DNA from: Dastarcus helophoroides | Lineage: Eukaryota; Arthropoda; Insecta; Coleoptera; Bothrideridae | Direction of reading: 5' to 3' | Assembly (NCBI GenBank): GCA_028583605.1 | Contig: CM053333.1 | Location: 31,640,476 to 31,704,475, forward strand | DNA: 64,000 nucleotides | Part shown: positions 34,019 through 45,296 of the stretch, piece after piece | Layout: every line of letters begins with the position of its first letter | Position numbering within the stretch: position 1 is the stretch's first letter | The notes under the pieces: model-generated | Databases searched by the model: none | Seen by the model: the letters and a program-made list of their open reading frames with translations, nothing else | What the model was told of the DNA's origin: nothing | Made by a program: the position numbers and the translations under genes

Positions 34019-35707
34019 TCAGTTCCAATCAGTCACTTCGCCACTAAATTTGCATAGTCTGTTCAGGTGTACCACTTTCATTTTACTCCTGGAGCTACGC
34101 TGGATCCTGTATACCAAGTCGTTGATCCTCTTCAGCACTTTGTACGGCCCTTCCCAAGATGGCGTAAACTTTGGCGAAACTCCTTTCTTTCGCTGAGGGT
34201 TGTATAGCCATACCAACTCGCCCTCACTGAAACCACCATGATTGGCACTCACGTCATACCTGGCCTTCATCCGGTTGATCTTCGTCCGCACCAGAGCATG
34301 CGTCTCCAGTATCGCTTCCCTCAAGTCATCTACGAAACCCATCGTTTCCCTGGGGACCTCCCTTGGTGATCCAAACACCAAGTCACACGGAAGCCGCAGT
34401 TCCTTCCCGAAGATCACTTTTGCCGGGGTCTGACTTGTAGTTTCATGAGTTGCCGCGCGATAGGCCATCAGAAACAGTGGTAGATGTCGGTCCCAGTCGG
34501 TCTGATGTTTGGAAACGACCTTCGAAAGATGTTCCTCTAATGTCCTGTTAAATCTCTCTACCATTCCGTCAGACTGCGGATGAAGAGGTGTTGTTCGAGT
34601 TTTCCTTATTCCAAGAAGACGACACACCTCTTGGAAAACCCCCGATTCAAAGTTCCTTCCTTGGTCCGAGTGTAGTTCCAAGGGAACACCGAATCGACAG
34701 ATGAAGTTGTCCACAAGAACCCTTGCGACTGTGGTGGCTTCCTGGTTAGGGATGGCATAAGCTTCAGGCCATTTACTGAAATAATCCATGGCCACCAGGA
34801 TGTACTTGTTTCCATCGTCTGAAACTGGGAATGGTCCTGCCACATCGATTGCAATTCTTTCAAATGGAGCTCCCACATTATACTGCTTCAGGGCCCCTTT
34901 GGTTCTCGTACGGGGACCCTTGGATGCAGCACAGGTGACACATTTCCGACACCACCGCTCGACGTCCTCCCTGCAGTTAACCCAATAGAACCGTTTTCGA
35001 ACCTTCTCCAGGGTCTTGTTTATCCCTAGGTGTCCACCAGAGGTCCCATTGTGCACCTCCCACAAGACCTGTGGAATCTTCTCCTGAGGCACCACCAACT
35101 GCAAGTTGACACGCTTTCCATCCGCGCTTTCCCATGCTCTCTTCAGTACTCCGTCCTCGACCTGGAGGGATTTCCATTGAGCCCACAAATTCTTAAGAGC
35201 TGGACTTCTGTCGGAAACCTCTTGCCATTCCGGTCTGTCTCCAGCTTCTTTCCATTCCAATATGGGTCCGATATCAGCGTCGCTCCTCTGTAGCTTCCGA
35301 AGACCTTCAACAGTCCATTCGTCTTCTGGCTGGACAGAAGTGACCCTTATATCCACCATGTCCTTATGGTCCTCAACTCGTTTGCAGTGTTTGCAATCAC
35401 CACAAGGTCTTCTGGACAAAGCGTCAGCGTTGTTATGCTGTCGTCCCGGTCTATGATGCACCTTGAAGTGATACTGCTGAAGCCTTTCTAACCATCTAGC
35501 CGTCTGTCCCTCCGCGTTCTTCATTCGGAGTAACCAAGAAAGTGCCGAATGATCTGTCCTGATAAGGAATTCTTGCCCATACAAGTACTTGTGAAAGTGT
35601 TCCACGGCCTTCACTATCTCAAAAAGTTCCTTTCTGGTGGTGCAATAGTTCCTCTCTGGCTTCGTCAGGATCTTGCTGTAATATTCGATGACTCTTTCTT
35701 CACCGCC
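34019..35707 (-). pseudogene. Gypsy pol, second part: RNase H and integrase
   Basis: Continues in the same frame after the TAA at 35708-35710. It holds 562 codons open to the stop at 34019, though without a natural start codon near its beginning. The RNase H end shows IRTDHSALSWLL and NNADALSRR. Integrase shows its HHCC zinc element (HNGTSGGH and WCRKCVTC). The catalytic residues lie in AIDVAGPFPV (Asp), LHSDQGRNFES (Asp) and SDGMVERFNRTLEE (Glu), and a GPY-type module (SWEGPYKVLKR) closes the domain. The integrase region itself looks intact. Only the stop codon and the upstream deletion disable the polyprotein. No chromodomain or env gene follows. Confidence 0.9.
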
Positions 35708-37711
35708 TTAAACTTGGGACAGCACAGCTCCAATGCCGACGTTGCTGGCATCTGTGTCTAACACAAACTTCCCATTCTGCTGAGGATACGCCAAGATAGG
35801 GCTTGTACACAAGGCGGACTTCAATTTTCGGAAAGCGGTATCACAATCGGGAGTCCAGATGTACGGCGTTCTTCCTTCCGTTAGTCGGTGCAATGGCGCA
35901 GCGATGATGGCAAAACCTTTCACAAATCTTTTGTTATAGGTGTATAACCCAAGGAACTTCCTTAACTCCTGTTTATCTTTGGGTCTTGGCCAGTCACGGA
36001 TTGTTTGAGTATCGCGTGCTACAGTAACCTTGACTCCTGTGTCCACCGTTGCCTGCAGATTTCTTCCATTCCCGCTGGCTTCTACCACCAAACTCTCTTT
36101 GGTCCTTTTTATCTGTTTGATGGGAAGAATTCTGGGGACTGGTTTCTTCACATTAGTTAGTGAGTTCTCTTTCTCGCCATTTTGTCTTCTTACTGTGGGG
36201 CTTGTCGACTTCTTGGGGGCTGACCTGTAATCCTTCTTGATGTGTCCCGGTTTGCCACAGCCGTAACATGTTATGCTTCTGCTGGAACTGCCTTTAAGAG
36301 TTCCTACCAATTCTTGGATACTCGCGTCAATTCTGTGGATGTTAGCACTCAGGTTCGCGTTCATTTCCTTCATGTTAGCGTTAATGTTTCCAAAATTAGG
36401 ATCATTCGCGACCTCTTCGATGTCGGCCTTCCTTACCCTCCGTGACGCCTCTGACACCGAAACCCTGTAAGCAGCTTCTATCTCCAAAGCTCTAATCAGT
36501 GCCTCTCGCGATGTTCGGAAGTTTGACAAGCGCATCACTCCCTGGACTTCTGAGTCTCTTATTCCTTCTATGAAAATTCTAGCTGAGTAAAGTTCCAAAA
36601 ATTCAGTTGGTGCTGTTGGATAAGCTGCATGAGCCAGTCTTTTTACGTCAGCCTCGAATTCTTGTAGCGTTTCATCACTTTTCTGCTTTCTTACTAGTAG
36701 TTGCGACTGGGCTACTTGCGGCAAATGATGATCTCCAAATCTCAGCTCTAAAGCTCTAACTAAATCCGCATAGTTAGCTAGTTCATGGTCAGATAGAGCT
36801 CGGAGTAGTTCCAGAGCTTTCCCGCGAAGGGATATCACCAATGAAGTCACTTTTTTGTCTTCCGTCCATCTATTCGCCCTAACAGCAGCTTCGAACTGAA
36901 TTCTGTAAGCCTGGAAAGATGTTTGTCCATCAAAGGTCGGAGGTTTCACCTTTTGGGAAGAACTAGCAGGTACACTTTCGGATTCGTGTTGTATGACTTG
37001 TCCACTTAGCAACTTTTTCATGTTGCTGATTTCCCTCCTTGTTGCATTTTCCAAATCAAGAAGCTTGCTGTTGAATTTTTCTTTTACTTCCCCAATTTCT
37101 TCCCTAATGTCGCCAATCTCTTCTTGCATTTCTTCTCTTATTCCAGTAATTTGTTCTTTCACTTCTTCTTTCATTTTTGTAACGTCTACTCCCATTTTTT
37201 CGGTGATATTAGCTAATAGATTATGCAATTCTTGTTTTTCTGCATTCCTTTTCTGATCTTCTTCTTCCTTCTCTTGTCGTCTTCGTTCTTCCTCCTGTTC
37301 TTTTTCTTGTCGTCTTCGTTCTTCCTCCTGTTCTTTTTCTTGTCGTCTTCGTTCTTCATCTTGTCGTCTTCGTTCTTCTTCCTGTTCTTTTTCTTGTCGT
37401 CTTCGGTTTTCTTCCTGTTCTTTTTCTTGTCGTCTTCGTTCTTCGTCTTGTCGTCTTCGTTCTTCCTCCTGTTCTTTTTCTTGTCGTGTTCGTTCTTCGC
37501 CCTGTTCTTTTTCTTGTCGTCTTCGTTCTTCCTCCTGTTCTTTTTCTTGTCGTCTTCGTTCTTCGTCTTGTCGTCTTCTTTCTTCCTCCTGTTCTTTTTC
37601 TTGCCGTCTTTGTTCTGCTTGGTCTTTAAACATTGCTAATAACGCTTGCATTTGTTGTTCCATTTTGGCCGATTTTAATCTCGTATCCATAAAGCGTATC
37701 TGAATGTTCAA
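35708..37711 (-). pseudogene. Gypsy gag with fused, deleted pol start
   Basis: The open frame has 667 codons (ATG 37711; a second ATG 48 bases on is also possible). Residues about 30-160 are a charged coiled coil of repeated RRQEKEQEEER units. Next come a second coiled coil (about 160-245) and the Gag domain, with PPTFDGQTSFQAYRIQFEAA and LRFGD (about 260-420). The zinc knuckle is CYGCGKPGHIKKDY, where Tyr replaces the last Cys. The protease start (VDTG) follows, and after only a few residues the frame jumps to the reverse transcriptase thumb (DWPRPKDKQELRKFLGL) and the RNase H start (LDTDASNVGIGAVL). Protease and the catalytic palm are thus missing. A TAA at 35708 ends the frame. Gag would coat the RNA. 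Confidence 0.9.
37255..37615. repeat. 33-bp and related coding repeats in gag
   Basis: Units of 33 bp (containing TTCTTGTCGTCTTCG and CTCCTGTTCTTTT on plus), with some shorter interposed units, repeat about nine times. All lengths are multiples of three, so the gag frame is kept and the coiled coil can change length by slippage. Confidence 0.9.
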
Positions 37712-37830
37712 GATTTTACTTGACGCGCCTCGTATAACTATTTAACAGTTTAAAACGTCCGAGATAAAGTCAATTACGGCACCTAGCACGAATTTTTTTT
37801 CGAGTAATAAAGCACAATCCACGAATAATT

Positions 37831-37845
37831 CCGCTTCTGACACCA
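37831..37845 (-). promoter_or_regulatory. Primer-binding site, probably for a leucine tRNA
   Basis: Two bases after the 5' LTR, minus reads TGGTGTCAGAAGCGG. TGG is the complement of the CCA end of a tRNA, and TGGTGTCAGAAG matches the 3' end typical of animal tRNA-Leu (...CTTCTGACACCA). The tRNA would prime minus-strand cDNA. Confidence 0.7.
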
Positions 37846-37847
37846 GA

Positions 37848-38196
37848 TGTTACGGGCTTATCGGTTCGATTGATTACACTTATCGAATAAGACCCACTTT
37901 ATTACTGAACTCAACAATTTACAATTAACTCACTTCGACTAGCTCACTAATTGCACTGATTCTAACTGACTGACTCGAGGGAAAATTGACCGCCTTTTTA
38001 TAGTTTCGGCCCGCGTCTTCCAGAATTTTCGGCAGATAAGGCTTATCGAATGCCGAAATTTCTGGAACGCTTATCTGCCGTTTGTTTCGTTATCGCGGCC
38101 GCTTTCCCCTTATCAGAACCTTCTAGAAACTTTTTTATTTACTAAATTCTACAATTCTATTCTAAATCCTATTTCATCTATTTACATTGCGTTACA
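37848..38196 (-). repeat. 5' LTR of the Gypsy element, with promoter
   Basis: Identical to the other LTR except for one base. On minus a TATAAAAA box lies at about 37995-38002, and GATA motifs lie upstream of it. Transcription would run leftwards into gag. Confidence 0.95.
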
Positions 38197-38200
38197 ATAC

Positions 38201-38310
38201 TTTGATAATGCAAATATTCTGATATATTTGGAATATTAGGATCATGGTAATTATATGAAGATTCATTTCTTCGGCTGGTAATATGCCTTCCAAATTTTAA
38301 TAAAGTTTTC
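38201..38310 (-). pseudogene. Left-hand (5') part of the open frame split by the Gypsy element
   Basis: Read on minus, about 36 codons remain open up to the insertion point and join in phase to the frame at 33639. The upstream edge runs into the foldback repeat starting near 38290, so the true start is lost or unclear. There is no ATG I would trust. The segment has GRHITSRRNESSYNYHD near its start. The family is unknown. Confidence 0.35.
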
Positions 38311-41300
38311 GAAACGTCGAAGAGGAATTTGAAAATCAAATTGAGCTACGACTATCCGTTCGCGAGTTACATGCCTATAAAGTTTCGAAATTTTCAAATT
38401 TTCTAAGGTCAAAATTCAAAAGTTTTTATCTACGATTTAAAAGTACTTTATCAGCTAGATTTTGTCTCGTAGATTACGAATATGAAAACCAAATTGAGCT
38501 ACGACTTTTGGTTTGGAAGATATGAGAGTTTAAAGTTATGTCTTTTTCTCGAAGTTTCGTACTTTTTTATCAAAATTCGTTTTTGTTTTGTGGAAATTTC
38601 GAAGTTTTATTTAAAACTGTTTTTTTTTTCTCAAAATTCGTCTTGTTTTAAAATTTTGATTACTTATTTCTTTCGAAATTTGTTTATTTGTATGTTGACT
38701 ATTCGCACAATTTCACCTTTTTTCACAACATTTCTCAAAATTTGACTTTCTCTGGAAAATTTTGAATTTTTCTTAATTTCCAAGCTTTTTCGAAATTTCG
38801 ACCGTTTTCCCAAAATTTCGGTTTTTTTTTTGGAAAATGCTTTATTTTTTTAACATTAAGCTTTTTCCGAAATATTTAATCTTTTGGAATTTAACTTTCA
38901 GGAAATTTGGTTTCTTAAAATCTGCGTTTCTCTCAAAATGTTGATTCTTATCTCAAAATTCTATATTTAATACTTCTGGAAATTTCGACTTTTTGGAATT
39001 CGTATCTTGAAATTTTGATCTTTTCCTTGGAACTTCGAACTTTTTTTTTCAAAATTAATTTTTCTTTTTTGGAAATTTCAAAGTTTTCTTCGAAATTCGT
39101 CCATTTTCTCGAAATTCGTCTTTTTCTCGGAATTTGAATTATTTTTTCAAAATTTGTTTATTTTTTACGTCGAGTTTCTTCGCAAAATTCCCGTTTTTCT
39201 CAAAATTTGACTTTCTCTGGAAAATTACGAATTCTTTCTCAATTTCCAAGTGTTTTCGAAATTTCGACAGATCTTTCGAAATTTCGCCTTTTTCTCGAAA
39301 ATCTGTGTTTTTAAACGTTGACTTTATTCCAAAAATGCCATTTTAAAACTGGGTTTTTAAAATCTGCCTTTCTCTCGAAATTTTGATTTTTATCTAAAAG
39401 TTTAACACTTAATACTTCTGGTAATGTCGACCTTTGCTTCTCGAAATTCGTATTTTTCTGGAAATTGTAAACTTTACCTTTTCAAATTTCGTTTTTCTTT
39501 TTTTTGGAAATTCCGATGTTTTCCTCAACATTCGTCTTTTTCACGAAATTCGACGATTTTCTGATAATTTGACTTTTTTTTAGTAATTTCGATTTTATCT
39601 CAAAATCCAATCTATGTTTCTAGACATTTCAAGTTTCCTCGAAATTTGTTTTTTTTTCTCAAAATTCTTATAATTTTTTGAGAATCCGACTTTTTCAAAA
39701 TTGATTTCAAAATGCAATCTTTCATGTCCTTGGAAATTTTCAACTTTTTCCTCGAAATTGATGTTTCACAAAATTCTTCTTGATAAACGAGCATTCTCAT
39801 TTCAACAATTTCTCAAAATTTGACCTTCTGAGCGAAGCTTCCATATTTCTTCTCCAAATTTAGTCTTCTTTTTTCGAAACTCAATTTCTCAAAATTTTAA
39901 TACTATTCCCAAAATTGTACTTCATGGATTTGCTTTCAAAAATTGTATGTTATTGAAAATTTCGCCATTTATCTTAATAATTGCATTTTTCAGATTTCGG
40001 TTTTTTTAAAATTTGACTTTCCTGTTTCAATTTGTAATCACAAAATCACCTTATTCTCAAGATTCCAATTTTTCATCTCAAAATTGAACTTTCGCTTGAT
40101 ATCTTGTACAAATTTCGACGGAATTTTTCAAAAATCTTTTTTCGAAATCAATTTTTCAATGTCTCTCAAAATTCTACCTCCGCTAAGTGATTTTTTTTTC
40201 GAGTTTATCCGAAAGTTACATTTTTATTTTAGATTTGATTTTCTGAAAATTCTGTCTCCCAAAATTGGGTTTTTTTTAATCGAAATTTGTTTCCGAAATT
40301 ACGACATTCTCAAGATTTCACTTTTTCTTCTCAAAATAGCACTTTCGCTTGATACCTGTAGAAATTTTGAGGTATTTTCAAAAATATTTTTCAAAATCAA
40401 TTTTCCAATTTCTCCCAAAATTCGACTTATGCTAAGTGATTTTTTTCGAGTTTTTCCGAAAGTTTACGTTTTTATTTTAGATTTGATTTTCTGAAAATTC
40501 TGTTTCCTAAAATTGGGTTTCTTTTCTCGAAATTCGTTTCCGAAATTACGACATTATTCTTAAGATTTCACTTTTTCTTCTCAAAATTGCACTTTCGCTT
40601 GATATCTGTAGAAATTTTGAGGTATTTTCAAGTCTTTATTTTTCAAAATCAATTTTCCAATTTCTCCCAAAATTCGACTTAAGCTAAGTGATTTTTTTCG
40701 ACTTTTTCCGAAAGGTTACGTTTTTATTTTGGATTTGATTATCTGAAAATGCTGCCTCCCAAAATTGGGTTTATTTCTCGAAATTCGTTTTCGAAATTAC
40801 GACTTTATTCTCAAGATTCCACTTGTTCGTGTAAAAATTGGACTTTTGCTTGACAGCTTCCAGAAATTTCGATCTTTTCAGGGTTTTTTTAAAATCGATT
40901 CTTAATTTCTGGATTTTTCAGAAAGGCGAAAATTTAAAAATTTCGAGGCTTGTATTTCGTGAACAGATAGTCGTAGCCCAATTTGGTTTTCAAATTTCTA
41001 TCCTACGTCCCGCAAACTCTTTAAAAATGCAATAAAAATATCCTAAATAATACCTTTTGAATTTTGACCTTAGAAAATTTGAAAATTTCGAAACTTCCGA
41101 GACTTGTATCTCGCGAATAGATAGTCGTACGCCAATTTGGTTTTGAAATTCCTATTCTACGTCCCGAAAAGTCTATGAAAATGTAATAAACTCATTTTCG
41201 AAATTTCGATTTAGAATATTTGGCGAAAATTTAAAAATTTTGAAACTTTCGAAGCTTCTATCTCGTAAACGGATAGTCGTAGCAGTCGTAGCTCAATTTG

Positions 41301-41540
41301 GCTTTCAAATTCCTATTCTACGTCCCGAAAACTCATGAAAATGCAATAAACTCACTTTCGAAAAATTGAAATTTTTTCAAGTTTTGGAAGAAGGGGATCC
41401 CCTTTGAAATTTTTTTGTAACTTTAAACTCTCATACCTTCCAAACCAAAAGTCGTAGGTTTAATTTGGTTTTCAGATTCATAATCTACGGGTCAAAATCT
41501 AACTGATAATGTGCGTTTAAATTAAATAACTTTTGAATTT
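38290..41540. repeat. Inverted-repeat (foldback-like) element filled with short repeats
   Basis: Sequences at 38290-38560 reappear reversed at 41040-41540. Examples are AAATTGAGCTACGACTTTTGG on the left with CCAAAAGTCGTAGGTTTAATTT on the right, and ACTATCCGTTCGCGAG with CTCGCGAATAGATAGT. On the right the motif containing GATAGTCGTA occurs three times (about 40970, 41120 and 41275) in a tandem unit of about 150 bp. The interior is the AAATTTCG-type short repeat in plus orientation. No target duplication was found. Confidence 0.65.
40040..40870. repeat. ~250-bp tandem repeat, about three copies
   Basis: GCTAAGTGATTTTTTTCGA recurs at 40182, 40431 and 40683, 249-252 bp apart. TTTTGAGGTATTTTCAA and GAAAGTTACGTTTTTATTTT follow in the same order in each copy. 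It is a higher-order unit built from the short repeat. Confidence 0.85.
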
Positions 41541-42100
41541 CGACCTTGTATTTTTAAATTTGACTTTCCAGAAATATCAACTTTTTTTGTGTCTTCTAAT
41601 CTTTCTTGGTTTCAGGGTACAAGATTTGTATTTCAATTTTTTATCAACGTTTCTTAAAATTAGTCTTGTCAAAAATTTCAATTTGTACCTAAAAATTCGA
41701 TTTTTTAAAAACTGGATCGAAATTTTAATAAATATGTGAACATTTTGAGCATGATGTTTATGCCGGTCTCCTTACTTGAAAAATATTCTTTGCAATTCAA
41801 CTTTTTTCCTATTTTGTCTTTTAATCTTTCGAAATTTCGGGTTTAGTCGCGAAAACATCAAAAAACCAATTGTAAACCCAGAATTCTGAGAAAAAAAATC
41901 AAAATTTCGGTAATTCCGCATCCTACTCGCGATTCTCTGAAGGCATAATGGGGTCCTTTGCGAGAGGATTAACTAAAAAAATAAAAAATTCGAAATTCAA
42001 AGAAATCCTTGATATTTTTTTGTTTCTCTCACAAAATTTTATTCTCTTTTCCACTTTCTGTTCTCTTTTTCACAAATTTCGAGTTTATTTCCAAAATTAA
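41541..42100. other. AT-rich spacer with scattered short-repeat pieces
   Basis: Loose AAATTTCG fragments but no ordered array and no gene. Confidence 0.45.
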
Positions 42101-42190
42101 GTTTTATAAATAATTGTGAAGTTTTATCAATAATTGTGAAGTTTTATCAATAATTGTGAAGTTTTATCAATAATTGTGAAGTTTTCTCAA
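42101..42190. repeat. 20-bp tandem repeat, four copies
   Basis: TAATTGTGAAGTTTTATCAA repeats exactly, with starts at 42111, 42131, 42151 and 42171. It is the only place where a perfect 20-bp unit occurs, close to the period of the larger degenerate arrays. Confidence 0.93.
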
Positions 42191-44861
42191 AATTTTGTGT
42201 TCACACTTTTCAGTTTGATGTATTTTTTTGAGGTAAAGGGGGGATGTATAGAAATAAGAAGCTTTTGTTTAAATTATTTTCTATTTTACACAAAACTTAT
42301 AAAAAATAAGACAATGGTTGAAAATCAATCTAAGTATTTAATCAAGAATACAGTAAAAATGTGTATAAACCTAAAAGATGAAATATAAAATTTTGCAAAT
42401 ATTGAAGTAAAAATAACTCATTTTAGCACACAAAATAATTAATGCACCATACAAGTCAAATTTGCTTAGGAGAATACCACCCATTTGTTGTTGTATATAA
42501 ATAATAAGGAACATTAAATGCATAATTACATTATAAGGTAACAGTTCTTCTTGGATTTTCCCCCAAGAGGCAGTGAATCGATAAGTCATTATAAAATTAT
42601 TCACCACTCTTTAGTTGAAGCGACCATAGTAATAATAACAGTAGTAGTAAATACAAGAAGAACCTGATTACAACTAAAAAAAATACAGTAATAATAAATT
42701 GATAAAATAAAAAAGAAAAATACATAAGTCACGAATGCGTTATTTTTAACATATTCTTAATTAAAATGTTTTACAAAAACAACAAGCAGTTAATTGTTAA
42801 TCCAACCAACACAGCAAGGTCCCTTTGACTTTATGTGTTTGAGGAAACATTGAGGATATTGTAGAAAAAGGAATGGATATAGAAGGAAAGAAGACTTCTG
42901 CGTAAAAAGGATAACTCATTCACACATCATTAACATAATAAAAAAAAAACAACAATAAATTAATATCTCAAAATATTGCAGCTAACAATTGAAATGAACG
43001 TAAAAGTATAACAATCTCACTGTAGTCATCAACTCGACGAATTTTTTGGCAAGTATACAACGTTAATTGGCTTTACAAAACTCTAGAAATACTTGCAAGT
43101 CTTATCTACACGAATGAAAGTATCACAAATAAACGTTAAGTTTACGATCACTAAAATATTATCACAAGTTGCAGTTAATAGTCTCTCGCACTCGGGACTC
43201 TTGGATATAAGGACTAGGAATTGTCAGAAGCCCTCGACAGGATAGGTCTCGCAAGAACCGTGGATAAACCCGCTTTTTAATACTATTTCTTCCTCATAGG
43301 CACCCGTTTACGACAAGAGTTCCGTGCCAAATTACCAATTGGGGAAGAATACTACACTTAAAAAGGCAATCGTAATCGTCAAGGCACCACATGCAACAGG
43401 GAAGAATGTCGATGAATGAGCTCGCAGAAATTTCGACCGTGATAAGACCAGCCACACACGGCTTATCGCACGTTGCGACGGTGTGTGTACCTAGGCTTGG
43501 GAGGCATTTTTGACATGCCATGTCTCGCTATTCGAGATATTTTTAACCTTTAATACTGCAACTTACCATACAGTGTTTCACTTTTTATATTGCCTCCTAA
43601 AAAACACTGAAATTTACATAGTAACTTTTCTAAAAATTGAAACTTTTACATCTAATAATCTAGGAAAGTATTGTAGAAATCCAAAGCCTTAATTTTATTA
43701 AAATTGTGAAATTTTCAACATTTGAAATTCCGCGTTAAATCGAAATTCGAAATGTACAAAATGATTATTTTCGAAAGTTTTGATCTATAATCGGACATAA
43801 CTTTTTTTTTTAAATTTACGTTTTGGGACAAAGTCTAGATTTCGAAGTAAAAAAGTTTATCATTTGGTTGAAATTTCTAGCAGAATGAAATTTCGAGTTT
43901 CAATTGAAATCTTGGAAGAGAATCAGATGGTTAAAGTTGATTCTTTTTGCGATACAATCCCCACACTAGGAATAACTCCCATTTCTTTTTCTTTACCATT
44001 TAACTGGACAATAATTAAAAATCTAAGATGTTGAATTGGTTATTTCATACATAAACGTCAAAATGTTTCAATTTTAAGCAATCGCTTGATCAAAAATAAA
44101 ACCGGTCTGTACAGTACGAATTTCTGTGAGCAGTTTTAGGAAAGAGGGTAAGATCAACAGCAAAAAATCTTCAACAATTACGATGCGAATGTTAACATTA
44201 ATAACATGATCTGAATGAGATTCTAATTTGTTGAGACTATCTAGCTGTCGATGAATTTGGAATGGAGCGTGAACATTTACAAATATATACAGTTTGTACA
44301 TATATACAAAGAAGGTTGATTTGTACCTATGAGGGGAAAGTGTGGGTTATTCCATTGGTCGATTAGGAGGAGAATAAATTTATCTAAGCACACTCACTCA
44401 ATATTAACTATCAAAGTAGCCATGCGTAGCAAACTCAAACAACTAATCACGTTTAATATACAAATCGTTCTAAAAATTCCACTATAAAAAACATAATGCT
44501 CTATTAAAAAGTGCTTTCGCTAGATTTGTATATTACACGATATTTCCGTTAATTACCCCAGATATAACATACATAATATTGAATTTAAACCTATACTCAG
44601 TCTTTTTTTAACTATGAATAATATAAAAAGCAATCAGGTGAAATACTCTGTTAATTAACAACGATCAGTGAGTATAGGTCCTTTTTTGAAAATTCGTCTA
44701 TTTAGAACCCACCCTACCGTGCCTATTAACGCGTAAAAATCGCGCGTAGCCGGCCTGATATCCCACCCAGGACTCGTTTCTCTAACCCCATAAATCTGAA
44801 AAAAATCCGTAATCAGTAAGATTATACAACATCGGGATGATCAAACTTACTGTTAAGTGGC
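42191..44861. other. Region downstream of the transportin stop; probable 3' UTR in part
   Basis: About 2.7 kb largely free of the short-repeat arrays and transposons, immediately 3' of the transportin stop codon on minus. Part of it is probably the 3' untranslated region. Several AATAAA-type signals exist on minus and I cannot choose the true cleavage site. I see no other coding gene. Confidence 0.4.
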
Positions 44862-44969
44862 TCACACCCCGTATAACTGGGTGAGGCGCTCCGTCAGAAG
44901 AGGGGGAAACTGATCACTGAACCTCTTCCAATTTTCCTCGCCTACTTGTGATTTGAAACTGTGCAAAAT
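44862..44969 (-). CDS. Tnpo: Transportin (importin beta-2), last coding exon
   Basis: After the acceptor TTTGTTTCAG (ending 44970), minus encodes [19 protein letters not shown], then an FPP stretch and the ending TQLYGV with a TGA stop at 44862-44864. This is the conserved C-terminus of transportin, the HEAT-repeat import receptor that carries PY-NLS cargo such as hnRNP A1 through the nuclear pore. Length (35 codons) and phase (0) match the donor of the exon at 54077. The preceding intron is 9107 bp and full of mobile elements. The reading frame is intact. Confidence 0.95.
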   Translation of the reverse strand: MLHSFKSQVGEENWKRFSDQFPPLLTERLTQLYGV

Positions 44970-45296
44970 CTGAAACAAACGACAAATGATTGAACACCAA
45001 ACGCAATTGTGGAAATTCTACGAATCTTATTCAAGCGGCATGCAGTATGGATGTAGATTGCTTTTTAAAATAATCGATTTTTGGATCGATTCGAATCGTG
45101 AGCAAAAGTATCGATTCCCGATAAAATTGGGTGCTGAAAGATCGATTTTCGATTAATCGCCTTGTTGGTGAAATTTTTAAAAAATTGAACGATAATAATG
45201 AATTGGCGTAGTTTAATTTTGAAAGTTTTTTCTTGGATTTTAAACACTAATATTTAAATTTTAATTATTTATTCCTAATTAAAAACGAAATATTTA

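Larger units (their letters stand above)
33640..38196 (-). mobile_element. Young Ty3/Gypsy element, deleted in protease and reverse transcriptase
   Basis: Two 349-bp LTRs (33640-33988 and 37848-38196) bound a 4557-bp element on minus. They differ, as far as I can see, only at one base (GGGAAAACTG versus GGGAAAATTG). ATAC flanks both sides (33636-33639 and 38197-38200), a perfect 4-bp target duplication. Primer-binding site, polypurine tract, gag and integrase are all recognisable. The pol region lacks most of protease and the reverse transcriptase palm, so this copy could move only with enzymes from another copy. Confidence 0.95.

Noticed and set aside
37223..37639. Ser/Phe/Leu-rich frame on plus
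   Set aside because: It is the antisense of the gag coiled-coil repeat.
42101..42190. CRISPR-like regular repeats
   Set aside because: The units are adjacent, without spacers, in a eukaryotic setting; it is a simple tandem repeat. The same applies to the 70-bp array at 15508-15893.
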